Assembly: GCF_024357955.1 (NCBI RefSeq)
Contig: NZ_JANEYT010000014.1
Location: 28,880 to 92,879 of the forward strand
Source: Photobacterium pectinilyticum
GTDB taxonomy: Bacteria > Pseudomonadota > Gammaproteobacteria > Enterobacterales > Vibrionaceae
Direction: 5' to 3'
DNA: 64,000 nucleotides
The notes under the pieces were generated by a model that searched no databases, had not been told where the DNA came from, and saw nothing but the letters and a program-made list of their open reading frames with translations. Below are positions 44,490 to 53,800 of this stretch, in pieces. Numbering within the stretch: position 1 is the first letter of the stretch; every line of letters begins with the position of its first letter. Both the position numbers and the translations under genes were made by a program.

Positions 44490-44936
44490 ATGATTAAGTT
44501 TAACAACAAAATAATACTGCATGGTGATTTTTTTATGATTTGGAGTCCAAGCTTCATCATTTTTTTTAGTGTATTTTTCCATAATGCATTTGCTAAATCA
44601 CCAGAGAATAATGAGGCTGTGAGTGAGTTTGGCTGGATGGCACAACGTGTTCAGCAAGCTGAAGATCTACCACTTAACCAGATACATAGTTGGCAATTGA
44701 TGATCACTGATGACAAAGGTGTTGCGATGAACTGCAGTCCACAGCCAGTGAGAGGGGGAATGCCCGCTCATCGACATGGCTTACCTACCCAGCCGCAATG
44801 GCATCATGGTAAAGAGGCTGGAAGTTATCGAATTGATGGTTTGAAATTTCAAATGCCAGGCCTATGGCAAGTTGTCTTTTCGTGTAAGGACGACAGAGAG
44901 CGTGACCATGAATTTACTTTTGAGTTTATTCTTTAA
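44490..44936 (+). CDS. YtkA/FixH-like secreted protein
   Basis: The frame gives 148 residues; ATG 44535 (MIWSPSFIIFFSVFFHNAFA) begins a clean signal peptide and is the more probable start. The mature part matches the YtkA-like Ig-fold domain: HSWQLMITDDKGVAM, GGMPAHRHGLPTQPQ, GSYRIDGLKFQMPGLWQVVFSC. The His and Met residues in this motif suggest copper binding, by analogy with related periplasmic copper chaperone-like domains. The 3' end overlaps the peroxidase gene by 29 bases. Role is inferred only. Confidence 0.7.
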   Translation: MIKFNNKIILHGDFFMIWSPSFIIFFSVFFHNAFAKSPENNEAVSEFGWMAQRVQQAEDLPLNQIHSWQLMITDDKGVAMNCSPQPVRGGMPAHRHGLPTQPQWHHGKEAGSYRIDGLKFQMPGLWQVVFSCKDDRERDHEFTFEFIL

Positions 44937-46182
44937 ATTTTTCATTTATTTATCTCTGTGCACGATTGTAATTGGGTGCTTGGATGAAATGCCGGCTTCT
45001 CGTCATGGCTGGAGTCAGCTCGAATTGAAACAACTTCAGTCATTACAACTATCTAGCTTACCACCTGTAACAGATCCCGGTAATGCGTATTTAGCTAATG
45101 ATGCGGCTGCAGCACTAGGGAAAAAGCTGTTCTTCTCGTCACAGTTAAGCCGAAAAGGGGATATGTCTTGCGCTCATTGCCACCAACCTAAATATTATTT
45201 CACGTCAGGCAAACCAGTTGACGGTAAACGTAATACTCCCACTGTGGTTGGTGCTGTTGGTTCTACTTGGCAATTTTGGGATGGTCGGGCCGATAGTCTG
45301 TGGTCTCAAGCATTATTTCCGTTAGAAGATCCCACTGAACATGCGCTAACCCGGCTTGAGGTAGTCCACGTTGTTCTGGACTACTTTTTAGATGATTTTA
45401 AGGCAGCATTTGGTAAAACCGCATCGTTAGTAGAACTGGTTGAAGAACAAAGCTCACTGCCAAAGCAAGCGTCTCCAGTAAATAGTATTGAAAATTGGCA
45501 TCGTTTAACGAAAGCTCAGCGCAATAGAATTAATCAAACATATGCCTTGGTGGGGAAAGCCTTGGCAGCCTATCAAGCACGCTTGATGCCTGCTGTTTCA
45601 AGGTTTGATCGGTATGTCGATGCTATTGTCGAAGAGGATTATATATCAGCGAGCCAATTGTTGAGCCCAGCTGAAGAAGCAGGGCTTAGGCTATTTATTA
45701 GTGATAGCGGGCGATGCGTACGTTGTCACAGTGGCCCCATGTTTTCTAGTGGCGACTTTACAACAACAGCAGTACCGGGAAGTCACCGAGATGAAGGGCG
45801 TTTAGCCGTCATTGCTCAGCTATCATCCAATGAGTTCAACTGCCTTAGCCGTTATGCTGACAAAGGTGAAGGGAGTTGTGATGAGCTCATTTACTTAAAA
45901 ACAGACGGGGAAGAGTTGCGCCATGCGTTTAAAGTACCTTCCCTGAGAAATATCACCCTGACCGCTCCATATATGCATAATGGCTCATTTGATCATCTCA
46001 GCGAGGTATTGGATTACTATAATCGTTCCCCTCGCAATGGCTTGAATCATACAGAACTAGAGCCGCTATACCTTTTCCCATTTCAACTTAAACAGCTCGA
46101 GCAATTTTTATCATCACTTGAAAGTGGAATAGCCCCTTCATCGGTGTGGGGACTAACTCACAGCAAGGAGAAAAAAGAATGA
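44908..46182 (+). CDS. Dihaem cytochrome c peroxidase/MauG-family lipoprotein
   Basis: This 424-residue protein starts MNLLLSLFFKFFIYLSLCTIVIGC, a likely lipoprotein signal. It has two haem c sites, CAHCH (88-92) and CVRCH (270-274), the inter-haem STWQFWDGRADSLW motif, and APYMHNGSFDHLSEVLDYY. The Met in APYMHNG is the position occupied by Met in bacterial peroxidases and by Tyr in MauG as I remember it. It may reduce peroxide or oxidise a partner protein in the periplasm. Start 44908 overlaps the YtkA-like gene; the stop overlaps the next ATG. Confidence 0.85.
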   Translation: MNLLLSLFFKFFIYLSLCTIVIGCLDEMPASRHGWSQLELKQLQSLQLSSLPPVTDPGNAYLANDAAAALGKKLFFSSQLSRKGDMSCAHCHQPKYYFTSGKPVDGKRNTPTVVGAVGSTWQFWDGRADSLWSQALFPLEDPTEHALTRLEVVHVVLDYFLDDFKAAFGKTASLVELVEEQSSLPKQASPVNSIENWHRLTKAQRNRINQTYALVGKALAAYQARLMPAVSRFDRYVDAIVEEDYISASQLLSPAEEAGLRLFISDSGRCVRCHSGPMFSSGDFTTTAVPGSHRDEGRLAVIAQLSSNEFNCLSRYADKGEGSCDELIYLKTDGEELRHAFKVPSLRNITLTAPYMHNGSFDHLSEVLDYYNRSPRNGLNHTELEPLYLFPFQLKQLEQFLSSLESGIAPSSVWGLTHSKEKKE

Positions 46183-47147
46183 AATTGATTTTACTCTTCG
46201 TTTTTGGTTTATTTTCATTACCAACGTGGGCTCATGTTCGGTGGTTTGTTAACTCGTCGGAGTATACGGATGCCACTTTACCTGTTGATATATTATTTGC
46301 CTCTATTTTAACCTTTATTCTTGGGTTTTGTCTTATTGCCTCATTTATTACCCGAAGAGGTTTGTTGGGCCCGATTACATCAAATCCCGTAATGACTGAT
46401 ACCTATTTTTTCTGGCGTATATTAACCGTTGTTATGGCATTGTTTTTTATTCTTAATGTTGTATTTGGCGAGTTTATTGCGCCGAACCTACAATTAAACA
46501 CAGGCCAAGAATTGATTGGTATTATTCTGCAAATTGCGGTGGCAACGGTTATGGTGTTTTCTGTCACCATCAGTGGTATCGTCATAATATTAATTGCGGC
46601 GGCTTCGAGTATATTATTGCCTTTTTCGGCTGTTATTGATTACTTGCCTGAATTGTTAGGAATTGGTGGCGCACTGATACTGATTGGTCCCTATATTTCG
46701 CCGTTTGATAAAAAAATGTTTTCAGGCCTTGTATACCCACTGGGTGGTCGACAGGCGGCAGTAAACTTGTTGAGAATGATGTTGGGTTTACAATTGCTGA
46801 TATTAGGGATTCATAATAAATTGATGTTGCCAGGTTTATCGCTTACTTTCCTTGATATGTACCCTTACTATAATTTCTTTCAACTATTCGGATGGGAGAA
46901 TTTCACCAACCATCATTTTGTTTGGTTTGTCGGATTAAGTGAGGCGCTGCTTGGCTTGATGTTGATACTGGGGTTAGCCAACCGGTTAGTGGTGGGGTTA
47001 CTGGCAACAATTTTTCTTATCACTACCTATGTCGCAGGGCCAAAAGATGTGTTGGGTCACATGCCTATTTTTGCTATCGCTTTCATCTTGTTATGTGAGT
47101 CGGTAAATAATACTGCCAATGTATTGCCATTGAAGACGGCGAGTTGA
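46179..47147 (+). CDS. DoxX-like membrane protein
   Basis: This 322-residue protein starts MKLILLFVFGLFSLPTWAHVRWF with a signal-like N-terminus, then ~8 TM segments. The C-terminal half (LLRMMLGLQLLILGIHNKL, FVGLSEALLGLMLILGLANR) has the DoxX-like four-TM pattern. ATG 46179 has AAGGAGA upstream and overlaps the peroxidase stop (ATGA), so the three genes form one operon. It may shuttle electrons or quinone equivalents, but that is speculative. Confidence 0.65.
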   Translation: MKLILLFVFGLFSLPTWAHVRWFVNSSEYTDATLPVDILFASILTFILGFCLIASFITRRGLLGPITSNPVMTDTYFFWRILTVVMALFFILNVVFGEFIAPNLQLNTGQELIGIILQIAVATVMVFSVTISGIVIILIAAASSILLPFSAVIDYLPELLGIGGALILIGPYISPFDKKMFSGLVYPLGGRQAAVNLLRMMLGLQLLILGIHNKLMLPGLSLTFLDMYPYYNFFQLFGWENFTNHHFVWFVGLSEALLGLMLILGLANRLVVGLLATIFLITTYVAGPKDVLGHMPIFAIAFILLCESVNNTANVLPLKTAS

Positions 47148-47163
47148 TGCTAAATGAAATGAC

Positions 47164-47192
47164 AAAGCCAGCCTTAAAGAGGCTGGCTTTTC
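47164..47192. terminator. Bidirectional terminator
   Basis: AAAGCCAGCC (47164-47173) pairs perfectly with GGCTGGCTTT (47181-47190), between the convergent DoxX-like and VOC genes. Confidence 0.85.
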
Positions 47193-47205
47193 TTGATTTA
47201 ATCCG

Positions 47206-47691
47206 TTACTCGTAATCAGACGCGTAAGTTTCTTCGTAAGTGTGAGAGTAAAGCTCAAACAGGTTACCGAACGGGTCTTCTAGGTAAACCATTTTCGCTG
47301 GCTTGTTATCATCTTCTGGGTGATAGCGCATGATGTCCATACGTACTTTTCCGCCGAACTTTTCAACTTTCTCAATAACACCTGCAAAATCATCGGTTTG
47401 AAGACAAAAGTGGAAAATGCCGAGGCGCGAGAAATCGACTTCGTGTCGCTCTTGGCGCTCTTTCATTTCAAATAGTTCAACACCAATACCATCACTGGTG
47501 ACTAAGTGGGCAATGTTGAAGCCTTTAAAACCTTCGCCAAATACGGCGATACACATTCTGCCGATAGCTGTCTCACGCTCTTCAATAACTTTGGTGTTGC
47601 CCATAACGATATTAAGGCCAAGAGCATTGGTATAAAACTCTACTGCTTTATCCATATCACCGACCATGATACCAACGTGATTCATTTTCAT
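47206..47691 (-). CDS. VOC/glyoxalase-family protein
   Basis: This 161-residue protein has two beta-alpha-beta-beta-beta units typical of the vicinal-oxygen-chelate fold: MNHVGIMVGDMDKAVEFYTNALGL (His metal ligand), GVELFEMKER (Glu), IFHFCLQTDD (His) and VYLEDPFGNLFELYSHT (Glu). These residues suggest an intact metal site. Substrates of this family range from glyoxal adducts to fosfomycin and aromatic diols. A 21-bp palindrome lies ~100 bp upstream. Confidence 0.85.
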   Translation of the reverse strand: MKMNHVGIMVGDMDKAVEFYTNALGLNIVMGNTKVIEERETAIGRMCIAVFGEGFKGFNIAHLVTSDGIGVELFEMKERQERHEVDFSRLGIFHFCLQTDDFAGVIEKVEKFGGKVRMDIMRYHPEDDNKPAKMVYLEDPFGNLFELYSHTYEETYASDYE

Positions 47692-47768
47692 AATTTGCTC
47701 CAGACTCTGATGATTGTTGCGTGATTCGTTTTGATGGAGTGAGTATATGGAGAAATAAATATTAAGTT

Positions 47769-47810
47769 AAATTATCATAGATTATAAAAATGATAATTTT
47801 AAATTATCAT
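47769..47810. promoter_or_regulatory. 21-bp palindromic operator plus extra half-site
   Basis: ATGATAATTT (47790-47799) and AAATTATCAT (47801-47810) form a perfect inverted repeat about a single T. A second AAATTATCAT lies at 47769-47778, 32 bp away. The site lies between the divergent VOC and YcaQ-type genes, where it could control either or both. Confidence 0.6.
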
Positions 47811-47936
47811 TATGAGTGGCGATAACTCTATCTGTGTTGTGTAAATGTTAATTCAACATAGACAACCATGGACAAGCCTAGTAACAAGGGTGAAAATCGA
47901 AAGGTGTTCAAAGGAAATGCAAGTCGCGAAGTCATT

Positions 47937-49094
47937 ATGAAGTCACTTTCTATCTCTGAGGCAAGGAAGCTTGTTTTGCTTTCTCAAGGTCTTTCGCCTA
48001 AGCAACTCAAAGGCCATGCATTGTCAAAGACCCTATCGGTATTTTGTCGGTTAGGTTATGTACAGATAGATACGATTTCTGTTGTTCAGCGTGCTCACCA
48101 CCATACCCTGTGGAGCCGTAATCAGGATTATCGGTTAGGTCATCTTGATCAGTTAGTTGCAGATAGAAAGGTGTTTGAGTACTGGTCCCATGCTGCATCT
48201 TATTTGCTGATGGATGACTACCGATTTACTTTACCCCGTAAGCTCGCCATAAAGTCAGGAGTCGAAAATCATTGGTACCGAAAAGACCCGAAGTTGATGG
48301 CCAACGTACTCAGCCGCATTGAAATTGATGGCCCGTTAATGGCGAAAGACTTTGAGTCTCAACGGACAAACAAAAATGGTTGGGCAAGTAAGCCGACCAA
48401 GCAGGCGTTGGAAATGCTCTATATGCAGGGAGATTTGATGATCTCTGAGCGCAGAAACTTTCACAAAGTGTACGATTTAACGGAGCGTGTACTGCCAAAG
48501 GGTATTGATGCCTCTGTTCCTACGCAGCAAGAGCACGGTCGATTTCTTGTTTTTCGTTACCTAAAGGCTAACGGCTTTGGTACGTTAGCCGAAATGACTT
48601 ATCTTCTGAAGGGAGTGAAAGCGCAAGTAAAGTGCGTGTTGGAGCAGTTGCTTGAGAGCGGTGAAATCGAGAAGATCATAATCAGCGATGACGAATACTT
48701 TACCTGTTCAGAGTCTTTGTTCTTGCTGAATACAAGATTGACTCGTAAGCATGCGAGAATACTGTCTCCCTTTGATAACATGCTCATACAGAGAAATAGA
48801 ACCAGTACTATTTTTAATTTTGATTATCAGCTGGAATGTTACGTGCCAGCACCTAAGCGTAAATTTGGGTACTTTTGCTTGCCAATATTGTGGGATGGCA
48901 AACTTGTTGCCAGAGCCGATTGTAAAGTCAACAAACCAGCTTCAAAACTTGAATTGATGCATCTGTATGTCGAGCCTTCTTTGAAAGAGCGTGACGCTTT
49001 TTTAGCGGCGTTAGCACAAGAGTTGCAGGCCTTCACAAAATTCAATCAATGCGGTGAATACTCTATCCAAAAAGTGTCGTATGACTTTTATTGA
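47937..49094 (+). CDS. ycaQ: YcaQ/AlkX-type winged-helix DNA glycosylase
   Basis: This 385-residue protein (from ATG 47937; an in-frame ATG at 47868 would add 23 residues) begins LSISEARKLVLLSQGL, followed by RLGYVQIDTISVVQRAHHHTLWSR with the Gln-Ile-Asp catalytic motif, EYWSHAASYLLMDDYR, and the C-terminal DNA-contact motif ARILSPFDNMLIQRNRT. These are features of the HTH_42 glycosylases; E. coli YcaQ (AlkX) unhooks interstrand crosslinks and removes N7-alkylguanine. The catalytic motif is intact. Confidence 0.88.
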   Translation: MKSLSISEARKLVLLSQGLSPKQLKGHALSKTLSVFCRLGYVQIDTISVVQRAHHHTLWSRNQDYRLGHLDQLVADRKVFEYWSHAASYLLMDDYRFTLPRKLAIKSGVENHWYRKDPKLMANVLSRIEIDGPLMAKDFESQRTNKNGWASKPTKQALEMLYMQGDLMISERRNFHKVYDLTERVLPKGIDASVPTQQEHGRFLVFRYLKANGFGTLAEMTYLLKGVKAQVKCVLEQLLESGEIEKIIISDDEYFTCSESLFLLNTRLTRKHARILSPFDNMLIQRNRTSTIFNFDYQLECYVPAPKRKFGYFCLPILWDGKLVARADCKVNKPASKLELMHLYVEPSLKERDAFLAALAQELQAFTKFNQCGEYSIQKVSYDFY

Positions 49095-49101
49095 ATTATC
49101 A

Positions 49102-49398
49102 CTACCTTTTGTTGTACTTCGCCTTTCTCAACAAAATCTTTTCGAGATCTCGAATGGCCGTTGATAACTTTATTCCGCTGGTGATAAATCCATGTTCATG
49201 GAACAGGATGGAAGGGATCCGCTTCAAGTTATACTTGTTACAATCCGCTGCTGTTGTGATGACGAATTCTACACCGGCGAACTCAATATCATGTATCCAG
49301 TTCAGCTGATGCTCTGAACAAACAACAGTCACACGGCCGACTTGCTCCGCTTGGCAAGCAATGTCATACATGGAGTGTTGTGGCTGTAATTTAAACAT
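49102..49398 (-). CDS. Small soluble protein, unknown (possibly thioredoxin-fold-like)
   Basis: This 98-residue protein begins MFKLQPQHSMYDIACQAEQVGRVTVVCS and has alternating strands and helices (VTVVCSEHQ, VEFVITTAADCNKY, IPSILFHEHG). AAGGGATGG lies just before the ATG, supporting translation. Two Cys are present but no CxxC, so a redox role is not supported. It is convergent with the ycaQ gene, 7 bp apart. Confidence 0.5.
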   Translation of the reverse strand: MFKLQPQHSMYDIACQAEQVGRVTVVCSEHQLNWIHDIEFAGVEFVITTAADCNKYNLKRIPSILFHEHGFITSGIKLSTAIRDLEKILLRKAKYNKR

Positions 49399-49712
49399 GC
49401 CATCCCTTTAAATCGTGTACTGGGTATAATTATTCTACTGTCTTTTGAATGAGTTAAAGTTAGAGTTATGTCATTTGATGATGTGTTCATTAACTAGCGG
49501 GGAGCTAAAAACGCTGAAGGTTATGGTAATGCTGTAAGAGGCTGAGCGCTTTTTGACTATGATGGGCAAGATACCATAGCGCCACTTCATGGGGAGCATC
49601 GATTGATAGGTAGCTTTACAACGATATTTCACTCGCGATAAAAGCTAGGACACAGTTTTTCATCTATGTAGACTCTATACTAGGTTGTATGCCAACGAAT
49701 GAGGGAATGCCG
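49399..49712. other. Intergenic region, no feature recognised
   Basis: This 310-bp stretch separates the divergent 49102 gene and the ydcH-like gene. It contains a GAGCGCTTTTT tract (near 49545) but no complete terminator, repeat or reading frame that I can support. Confidence 0.4.
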
Positions 49713-49970
49713 ATGCTAAATGAAAACCATGCGTTTATTTTAGATTTTCCAGAACTCAAATTAGATATTGTTCAGCTCAACCACGATGATCCGACGTTCA
49801 AAGCCGAACTTCAGCGCTACCATGAACTTGATTATGACATTCGTCAGTTGGAAATCTCAGGTAGCCCAATTGATGACACCAATATGCATGATTTAAAACA
49901 CCAGCGTATGGTTTTAAAAGATGTGCTTTATAAACAACTCACCAAACACCATGAGCAGGCCAGTAACTAA
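49713..49970 (+). CDS. ydcH: YdcH/DUF465-family small protein
   Basis: This 85-residue protein (ATG 49713, GAGGGA 6 bases upstream) reads MLNENHAFILDFPELKLDIVQLNHDDPTFKAELQRYHELDYDIRQLE, then a second helix LKHQRMVLKDVLYKQLTKHHEQ. This is the DUF465/YdcH two-helix hairpin. Function is unknown. A very long hairpin follows. Confidence 0.85.
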   Translation: MLNENHAFILDFPELKLDIVQLNHDDPTFKAELQRYHELDYDIRQLEISGSPIDDTNMHDLKHQRMVLKDVLYKQLTKHHEQASN

Positions 49971-49992
49971 TATTAATCGAATTAGCCTGATT

Positions 49993-50049
49993 AAAGCCTC
50001 GTGGTATACCCGAGAATCTGGAAGTTACTTGGGTATATCACGAGGCTTT
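49993..50049 (+). terminator. Long hairpin downstream of ydcH
   Basis: AAAGCCTCGTG (49993-50003) and TACCC (50007-50011) pair with CACGAGGCTTT and GGGTA in 50031-50049, giving a stem of ~17 pairs with small mismatches. The A/T ends would make a terminator, but the stem is longer than usual and no T-run follows. Confidence 0.6.
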
Positions 50050-50231
50050 ATGGTTCATACTAATTAATAATCAAAAATGCTTTATCTGTATAGTTCGATT
50101 TGATGAGATATTGTTATTTAAGTGATTGATAAATGGTTTTTTTTGTCAATTATGTCTATCTAAGTTACCCTCCTGTTTTTATGCTACTTTATACCTATTT
50201 TCAAGTGGCATTAAATTACCAAGGAGGGGAT

Positions 50232-50522
50232 ATGTTAGGGAAACATCAGGAAACTTATGGTGCGTTCTATCGCTCGACCCACGACAATGAGCACCTAGAT
50301 ACTAAAACAGAGTTACTAGTCGGTCTCGCGGCGGCAATGGCAATGAATTGTCTGCCTTGTACTAACTATTATCTCAAGCAAGCCAAAAAGGCTGGTATCA
50401 CCCAGGGGGAGATCTCAGATGTGACCGCTAAGGTCATGGCGGTATCTGCCGGACAAAAAAAGCTCCAGATGCAGGAAGTACTAGAGCGGTACGAAATCGA
50501 TTTAAGTACTTTTTCGAAGTAG
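50232..50522 (+). CDS. AhpD-like carboxymuconolactone-decarboxylase-family protein
   Basis: This 96-residue protein (ATG 50232, AAGGAGGGG just upstream) is all-helical with AhpD-type Cys-x-x-Cys (MNCLPCTNYYLKQAKKAG). In AhpD this motif is usually followed by a His three residues on; here it is Tyr, so the canonical proton relay is altered. Family members act as small thiol reductases or decarboxylases. It ends near a clear terminator. Confidence 0.8.
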   Translation: MLGKHQETYGAFYRSTHDNEHLDTKTELLVGLAAAMAMNCLPCTNYYLKQAKKAGITQGEISDVTAKVMAVSAGQKKLQMQEVLERYEIDLSTFSK

Positions 50523-50541
50523 TTTGTCATCGTGAATGTAA

Positions 50542-50566
50542 GGCGAACTGAATGTTCGCCATTTTT
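50542..50566 (+). terminator. Terminator of the AhpD-like gene
   Basis: GGCGAAC (50542-50548) pairs with GTTCGCC (50554-50560), followed by ATTTTT. Confidence 0.8.
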
Positions 50567-50787
50567 AGGGGCTCTATGATAATTCAGCCATTTCGGCAGT
50601 TAGAGCAGATATCTTTGGCATGAAGCTTGTGTATGTTGAGAATAAATGTGATCGCTTTTCCTGCGTTACTGACTAGCCCAGAAACCAAGCTCTGTTGCCT
50701 TATGCGCTGACCTCTCACTTTTTCGTTAACTTTATTTAGTAAAGTTCGTGACTGGTTGTTGAGTGTCTAATGCTGACACCTCATACA

Positions 50788-50809
50788 CTGTTATCAAGTA
50801 AAGTAACAG
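50788..50809. promoter_or_regulatory. Inverted repeat upstream of the DUF5107 gene
   Basis: CTGTTA and TAACAG are separated by 10 bp and end 11 bp before the start codon. This could be an operator overlapping the leader, perhaps for the nearby ROK regulator. Confidence 0.4.
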
Positions 50810-50819
50810 ATGAGGGGAT

Positions 50820-53800
50820 ATGGCAATGAATAACGCCGTACAAGCGTGGATTGAAGAGGTGGTTCTTTCGACTTATGAAGTTGGAGACGTGGATCCTAAT
50901 CCACTGTTTCTAGAAAGCCGTGTGTATCAGGGATCATCAGGAAATGTGTATCCATACGGTGTGATTGACAGTATTTCAGATGTGAAAACGGATAAAATCT
51001 ATCAGGCTATTTTCATTGAAAATGATTATATACGGGTAATGTTATTGCCTGAACTTGGTGGGCGTATCCATCGCGCCTATGACAAGGTGAAACAACGAGA
51101 CTTTGTATATTACAACGACGTCGTTAAGCCAGCTCTCGTTGGGTTGCTTGGGCCTTGGATTTCAGGTGGTATTGAATTTAATTGGCCACAGCATCATCGC
51201 CCAACCACTTTTATGCCAGTTGACTTCAAAATTGAACATCATGATGACGGTTCTGCCACAGTGTGGATGGGAGAAATCGAGCATATGTATGGTTTGCAGG
51301 TGATGGCTGGCTTCAAACTGTATACAGATAAAGCACTTATTGAAATCACCGGTAAGGTGTATAACGGTAATGAAACTCCTCGCCAGTTTTTGTGGTGGTC
51401 AAACCCTGCAGTCAAAGGGGGTGATGATCATCAGAGTATATTCCCGCCAGATGTCACCGCCGTTTATGATCACGGTAAGCGTGATGTGTCGGATTTTCCC
51501 ATTGCGACCGGTGAATACTATAAAGTGGATTATTCTCCGGGTACTGATATTTCTTGCTATCGGAATTTACCTGTTCCCACCTCTTATATGGCTGATAAAT
51601 CGGCTTACGATTTTGTTGGAGCGTATAGTCATTCTGAGCGAGGTGGCTTGTTGCACATCGCAGATCATCATGTGTCGCCGGGTAAAAAGCAATGGACTTG
51701 GGGTAACTGTGATTTTGGTCTCGCCTGGGATCGTAATCTGACGGATCATAATGGTCCTTATATTGAATTGATGACTGGGGTTTATACCGATAACCAACCA
51801 GATTTTACTTGGCTGGATAGCTATGAAGAAAAGCAATTTGTCCAAAACTTCCTGCCATACAGTGATCTGGGAGTCGTTCATAATGCAAATACTCAGCTGG
51901 CACTAAATTTAGTACGCAGTGAAAAAGGTGGCCGTAATACTGTTAGGTGGGGGGTGTATGCGATTGGATGTCTTGACCGTTGCGTTGTCAGCATTCAGGG
52001 GGATAACGATGAATACCTTAACCAGCGAATTAGTCTGAAACCAACGCAGTCAGTAAATGGGACACTCATTATTGACGAAGTTGGTCCATTGACAATTAGG
52101 GTGACCGACGAAGATGGAGCACCTGTACTTAGTTATACCGAGCAACAGATAACGGATATTCCTATTCCGGAACCAGCTACCGCACCGGAAAAACCGGCAG
52201 ATGTATCCAGTATTGAGGAGCTCTATTATATAGGCCAGCACTTAGAGCAATATCACCATGCTACACGGTTACCAGAAGCGTATTATCATGAAGGGCTAGT
52301 TCGTGACCCGAATAACTATCTATGTAATATTGCGCTTGCAGCTATGGCGTTTAATCGGGCAGATTATCCACAAACTGTAATCTATTGTGATGCTGCGTTA
52401 ACTCGGTCACATAAATTTAATAAAAACCCTATGTGTGGAAAGGCAAGCTTTTTACGCGGTTGTGCTAGGGAAAAACAAGGATTACTTGAACTTGCTTACA
52501 GTGATTTTTACAAGTCAACCTGGAGTGGAAATTGCCGCGATATAGGTTTTTATGGTGCCGCTCGTATAGCTATGCGACAAAGAGAATATTTACAGGCGCT
52601 TGAGTTGGTGGAGAAAGTGTTGCGGTTTAACGGTACGCATTACCAAGCAATGGCAATGAAAGCGTTATTACTTGATAAATTGGGTCGTCAAGACGCTGCA
52701 CAAGCGTACATTGACCGTCAACTAGTTCAGTACCCTTTAGCGTATGCGCTTGTTTTCCAGAGGTGGTTGATGAAACGTGACGCTGAACTTTTAGCGAGCT
52801 TTCAGCAGTTGACGTCGGGCCGGACAGTTAATGCGATTCACTTGGCAAATTTCTACCTATCGTTAGGTGAAGGGGCACTGGCTTTGGAGGCATTAGAGCG
52901 TATTAAAAGCCAAAGTGGTGTCTTATGGTTCTATAAAGCATTTCTTTTGGGGCAAATAAATACACCTCAGGGCAACCTGTTTAATCAGGCTGAGCAGCAA
53001 TTTAATCAAGATGTGTTGTTCCCTAATACTCTAACGGAAGTGATGGTGCTGCAGGCATTTGATGGACATTACTTTGCTCACTATTTACTGGGGTGTTTCT
53101 TTTATGCCAAGCGTGATTACATGCAAGCGGTAACACACTGGCAAAGGAGTATTGATCTCAATCGTGAATTTGCTCCGTCATATCGTAACTTGTCAGTGTA
53201 TAGTTTTAATAAATTGTATGATCCGACACTGGCGTTAGATTATATGGAACGTGCCTTCGAGTTTGCCCAAGAGGATGCTCGGGTGCTGTTTGAACTTGAT
53301 TACCTTCGCAAGATGAACGCTCAGTCACCACAGCAACGTTTGGATAAGCTTGAACTGTCGTTTCCTTTGGCACTTAAGCGCGATGACCTCACCGCCGAGT
53401 TACTTAACCTATACAATGTTACCGACCAGCTTGGAAAAGCGCGCTCATTGCTCCAAGAAAGGGTTTTCCATCCTTGGGAAGGAGGGGAAGGTAAAGTGAC
53501 TGGGCAATATATTGTTAACCAAGTGCGCCAAGCATTTGGTGCTATCCAGAATGGACAATATGATTTAGCCATTAAGGTATTAGAGGCTTCACTGACCTAC
53601 CCGTTGAATCTAGGGGAAGGGCGCCTTGTTGGACAGAGTGATAACGATATTCACTTTTGGTTAGGCTGGTGTTATAAGCAAGTTGGTAAGAAAGATCTTG
53701 CCGATCATCACTTGGAGTTAGCGACACACGGTACGTTGGAAATTGGTCAGAGTCGCTATTACAACGATCAGCCTGCGGACTATTTGTTTTACCAGGCAGC

